Shown piece after piece: positions 13,676 to 15,247 of a stretch of DNA of 15,247 bases. Under the pieces are notes generated by a model, which did no database searches, had not been told where the DNA came from, and was given only the letters and a program-made list of their open reading frames with translations. The stretch comes from Helicobacteraceae bacterium UBA6016 (lineage in GTDB: Bacteria > Campylobacterota > Campylobacteria > Campylobacterales > UBA6016). Within the stretch, counting starts at the first letter, position 1, and each line of letters opens with the position of its first letter. The position numbers and the translations under genes were made by a program. Location: positions 1 through 15,247 of the forward strand of contig DIZY01000132.1 in the NCBI GenBank assembly GCA_002428055.1, in the 5' to 3' direction.

Positions 13676-14743
13676 CTAAAATACGCCCTTCAATCCATAC
13701 CCGCATCTGGGGCATCTATCTTTATCCACAAGATGATTCGTGACATTATCGCCCAGATACCCGCTCCGCTCAACAAGAAGCTCGCCGCATGCCGCACAAT
13801 ATGTATTTTGCCGCTCGTCGTCGATGATATTTCCGATGTAGACATGGCGTAGATTTAGTGATTTGGCTATGTCGTACGCCCTGTTTAGCGTCTCATGCGA
13901 TGTCGGCGGCACATCCTTCATTTTGTACGCTCCGTGAAATGCGCTGAAGTGTATCGGTGTCTCTATCCCCATACTTTTGACAAACTTACAAATCTCCTCT
14001 ATCTCTTTATCAGAGTCGTTTTTGCCCTCGATAAGTAGCGTCGTTATCTCCACCCAAATTCCAGCTTTTTTGGCGTTTTCGACACACTCAAGCACTGGCT
14101 TTAGCTTTGCTCCGCAAATATCACGGTAAAAATCCTCGTTAAACGATTTTATATCTATATTCATAGCGTCCAAAAGCCCCGTGCTTAGCTCTATCGTCTT
14201 TTTGCTCTCGTATCCGCTCGTCACAAATACGGTCTTTATCCCTGCCTCTTTGGCAAGCTTCATAACATCATACGCATACTCAAAATAGATAACGGGTTCG
14301 TTGTAGGTAAATGCGATAGAGGGGATATTTCGTTCTTTTGCCATACCGACAAGCCGCCCAGGACTCACGAATCTACCGACCACCTCACCACCGTGTTCTT
14401 TTGGGTATTGGCTAAGCTCGTAGTTTTGGCAAAAAGCGCAGGAGAAGTTGCAGCCGACCGTGCCGACGGAGAGGATTTGTGTATTTGGCAAAAAGTGATA
14501 AAGCGGTTTTTTCTCAACGGGGTCTATATTGATAGCATTGAGCAGTCCGTATACTTCCAGCTTTAAATCGCCGTTTGTTACTTTTCGCACACCGCATTTG
14601 CCCGTCTCGCCCTCATTTAGGACGCAAAAGTGAGCGCAGGCATCGCATCTTATTTTGCCGCTGTCAAGCTTTGTGTTTAGCCACGCCTCTTTAATATAAT
14701 TTTCCTTTCGGTTTTCTATGAAGCGAATGCTTCTGTAACGCAA
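13676..14743 (-). CDS. amrS: AmmeMemoRadiSam system radical SAM enzyme AmrS
   Basis: Radical SAM protein of the AmrS/PflA-activase-like group (COG1180). In the 355-residue frame, an N-terminal metal-binding motif has Cys33, Cys36, Cys40 and Cys50 ('CDACAHFC'...'GKCGVR'). The 4Fe-4S motif CxxxCxxC is Cys98, Cys102, Cys105 ('GCNFSCAFCQNYELSQ'). SAM-contact segments such as 'IAFTYNEPVIYFEY' follow, and a C-terminal zinc ribbon ('CAACGE'...'CPRCGYG') closes the protein. Its physiological reaction is not firmly established; the partners AmrA and AmrB/Memo are not in this window. The start is uncertain. TTG 14743 has no RBS and lies inside a palindrome. An in-frame ATT at 14695-14693 lies 7 bases after a strong AAAGGA (14708-14703) and would give 339 aa beginning (M)KEAW, which fits family length better. 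No ATG or GTG exists in between. Confidence 0.9.
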   Translation of the reverse strand: MRYRSIRFIENRKENYIKEAWLNTKLDSGKIRCDACAHFCVLNEGETGKCGVRKVTNGDLKLEVYGLLNAINIDPVEKKPLYHFLPNTQILSVGTVGCNFSCAFCQNYELSQYPKEHGGEVVGRFVSPGRLVGMAKERNIPSIAFTYNEPVIYFEYAYDVMKLAKEAGIKTVFVTSGYESKKTIELSTGLLDAMNIDIKSFNEDFYRDICGAKLKPVLECVENAKKAGIWVEITTLLIEGKNDSDKEIEEICKFVKSMGIETPIHFSAFHGAYKMKDVPPTSHETLNRAYDIAKSLNLRHVYIGNIIDDERQNTYCAACGELLVERSGYLGDNVTNHLVDKDRCPRCGYGLKGVF

Positions 14744-14815
14744 GGGTAAAAATCTTTGATTTTTGGGACCCAGCGTGAAGCCTTAATGAGCGATAGAAAA
14801 CTGAAAGGAAAATTA
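14697..14815. repeat. 119-bp nested palindromic element between tcdA and amrS
   Basis: The outer arms are 23-base inverted repeats (14697-14719 and 14793-14815) that match at 22 positions. Inside them further pairs fall in register: GCTTC (14729-14733) with GAAGC (14777-14781), ACGC (14738-14741) with GCGT (14773-14776), GGGT (14744-14747) with ACCC (14768-14771), and AAAAATC (14748-14754) with GATTTTT (14758-14764) around a TTT loop. In total about 42 pairs would fold the whole stretch into one long hairpin. The element begins exactly at the tcdA stop codon and holds the amrS ribosome binding site in its far arm. Size and shape resemble ERIC-type or MITE-type palindromic repeats; no coding potential is evident. 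Confidence 0.8.
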
Positions 14816-15247
14816 CCTTGTCAACCTCTCTATCGCCTTTGCGGCAAGGGTCAGCCCGAATGCCCCAGTCACCCCCACAAACGAGCCTTTGTCCGTGCAT
14901 TGTGGGACTTCGGAGCTAAAAATCACCTTAAAATCAGGCTTGAAATTCATCCCCTTTAGCTCATCTCGCACCTTCTTCGCCAGTGCATCGCCGTGGGTCT
15001 TCCATATCGAGATATACTCTATTTTCGTAGGGTCTAGCCGTTTTGCTGAACCCATCGAAGAGATGAGCTTTTTGTAGCTTCTTCTGATGATACCTATCTT
15101 CGCCCTCACATCGTCTATCGCATCAAGCACAATGTCGTAAGGCTCAAAATCAAAGTTAGAGAGAAATTCCTCATCGACTTTTGCGTGTATCGGCGTCACC
15201 CCCGGATAAAGCTCTGCCAGACGATGCACCTTCACATCCCCCACCGC
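14813..15247 (-). CDS. tcdA: tRNA threonylcarbamoyladenosine dehydratase TcdA (CsdL/YgdL), C-terminal part
   Basis: The frame is open to the window edge, so about 144 C-terminal residues are visible; the GTG at 15244 is internal. Matches to the ThiF/E1-like TcdA family include 'YDIVLDAIDDVRAKIGII' (the region binding the adenylated substrate), 'LISSMGSAKRLDPTKI', a basic 'KTHGDALAKKVRDELK' stretch, 'VIFSSEVPQ' and the C-terminal 'GSFVGVTGAFGLTLAAKAIERL' region. TcdA uses ATP to cyclise t6A37 of tRNAs to ct6A in the cytoplasm. The N-terminal nucleotide-binding GxGGVG part is outside the window. It reads in the same direction as amrS, and its stop codon is the first triplet of the palindromic element between them. 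Confidence 0.85.
   Translation of the reverse strand, partial: AVGDVKVHRLAELYPGVTPIHAKVDEEFLSNFDFEPYDIVLDAIDDVRAKIGIIRRSYKKLISSMGSAKRLDPTKIEYISIWKTHGDALAKKVRDELKGMNFKPDFKVIFSSEVPQCTDKGSFVGVTGAFGLTLAAKAIERLTR

Overview
The window looks like chromosomal DNA of a Campylobacterota (Epsilonproteobacteria), probably a free-living Sulfurimonas/Sulfuricurvum-type organism. This is an inference from moderate AT-richness, Lys/Ile/Asn-rich proteins, a sensor kinase with the 'HQWRQPLN' phospho-acceptor box common in that group, and Gram-negative outer-membrane systems (TamB, Tsx-like porin, two-partner secretion). No rRNA, tRNA, CRISPR array, integrase or intact transposase was seen.

Plus-strand half (1-4909): the C-terminal part of a TamB-like protein runs in from the left edge and is followed at once by an unlisted 40-aa Cys-rich single-pass membrane protein (1883-2005). 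A 189-bp gap follows with three consecutive hairpins (about 2020-2107). Then come a Tsx/OmpK-like outer-membrane channel (2195-2881) and, three bases later, a dCache sensor histidine kinase (2885-4909) with no response regulator beside it.

Minus-strand half (15247-4884), in transcription order: partial tcdA (tRNA t6A dehydratase); a 119-bp nested palindrome; amrS (radical SAM enzyme of the AmmeMemoRadiSam group), which seems to use either a TTG or a rare ATT start; an extended -10 promoter overlapped by a perfect inverted repeat (13638-13662); an OmpR-type response regulator; a sensor kinase (periplasmic amino-acid-type binding domain, TM, PAS, HisKA_2); tpsA (about 1425-aa secreted GLUG-repeat exoprotein); and tpsB (its outer-membrane transporter). 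A small 51-codon reading frame, now frameshifted, follows tpsB and overlaps its end.

The response regulator, kinase, tpsA and tpsB are tightly packed and read as one operon. A periplasmic ligand sensor would control a large secreted adhesin-like protein and its transporter. A pair of 8-bp direct repeats with 11-bp pitch just upstream of tpsA is a candidate binding site for the OmpR-type regulator. The most unusual signals are the nested palindrome at 14697-14815, which would sequester the amrS ribosome binding site in mRNA, and the frameshifted small gene after tpsB.
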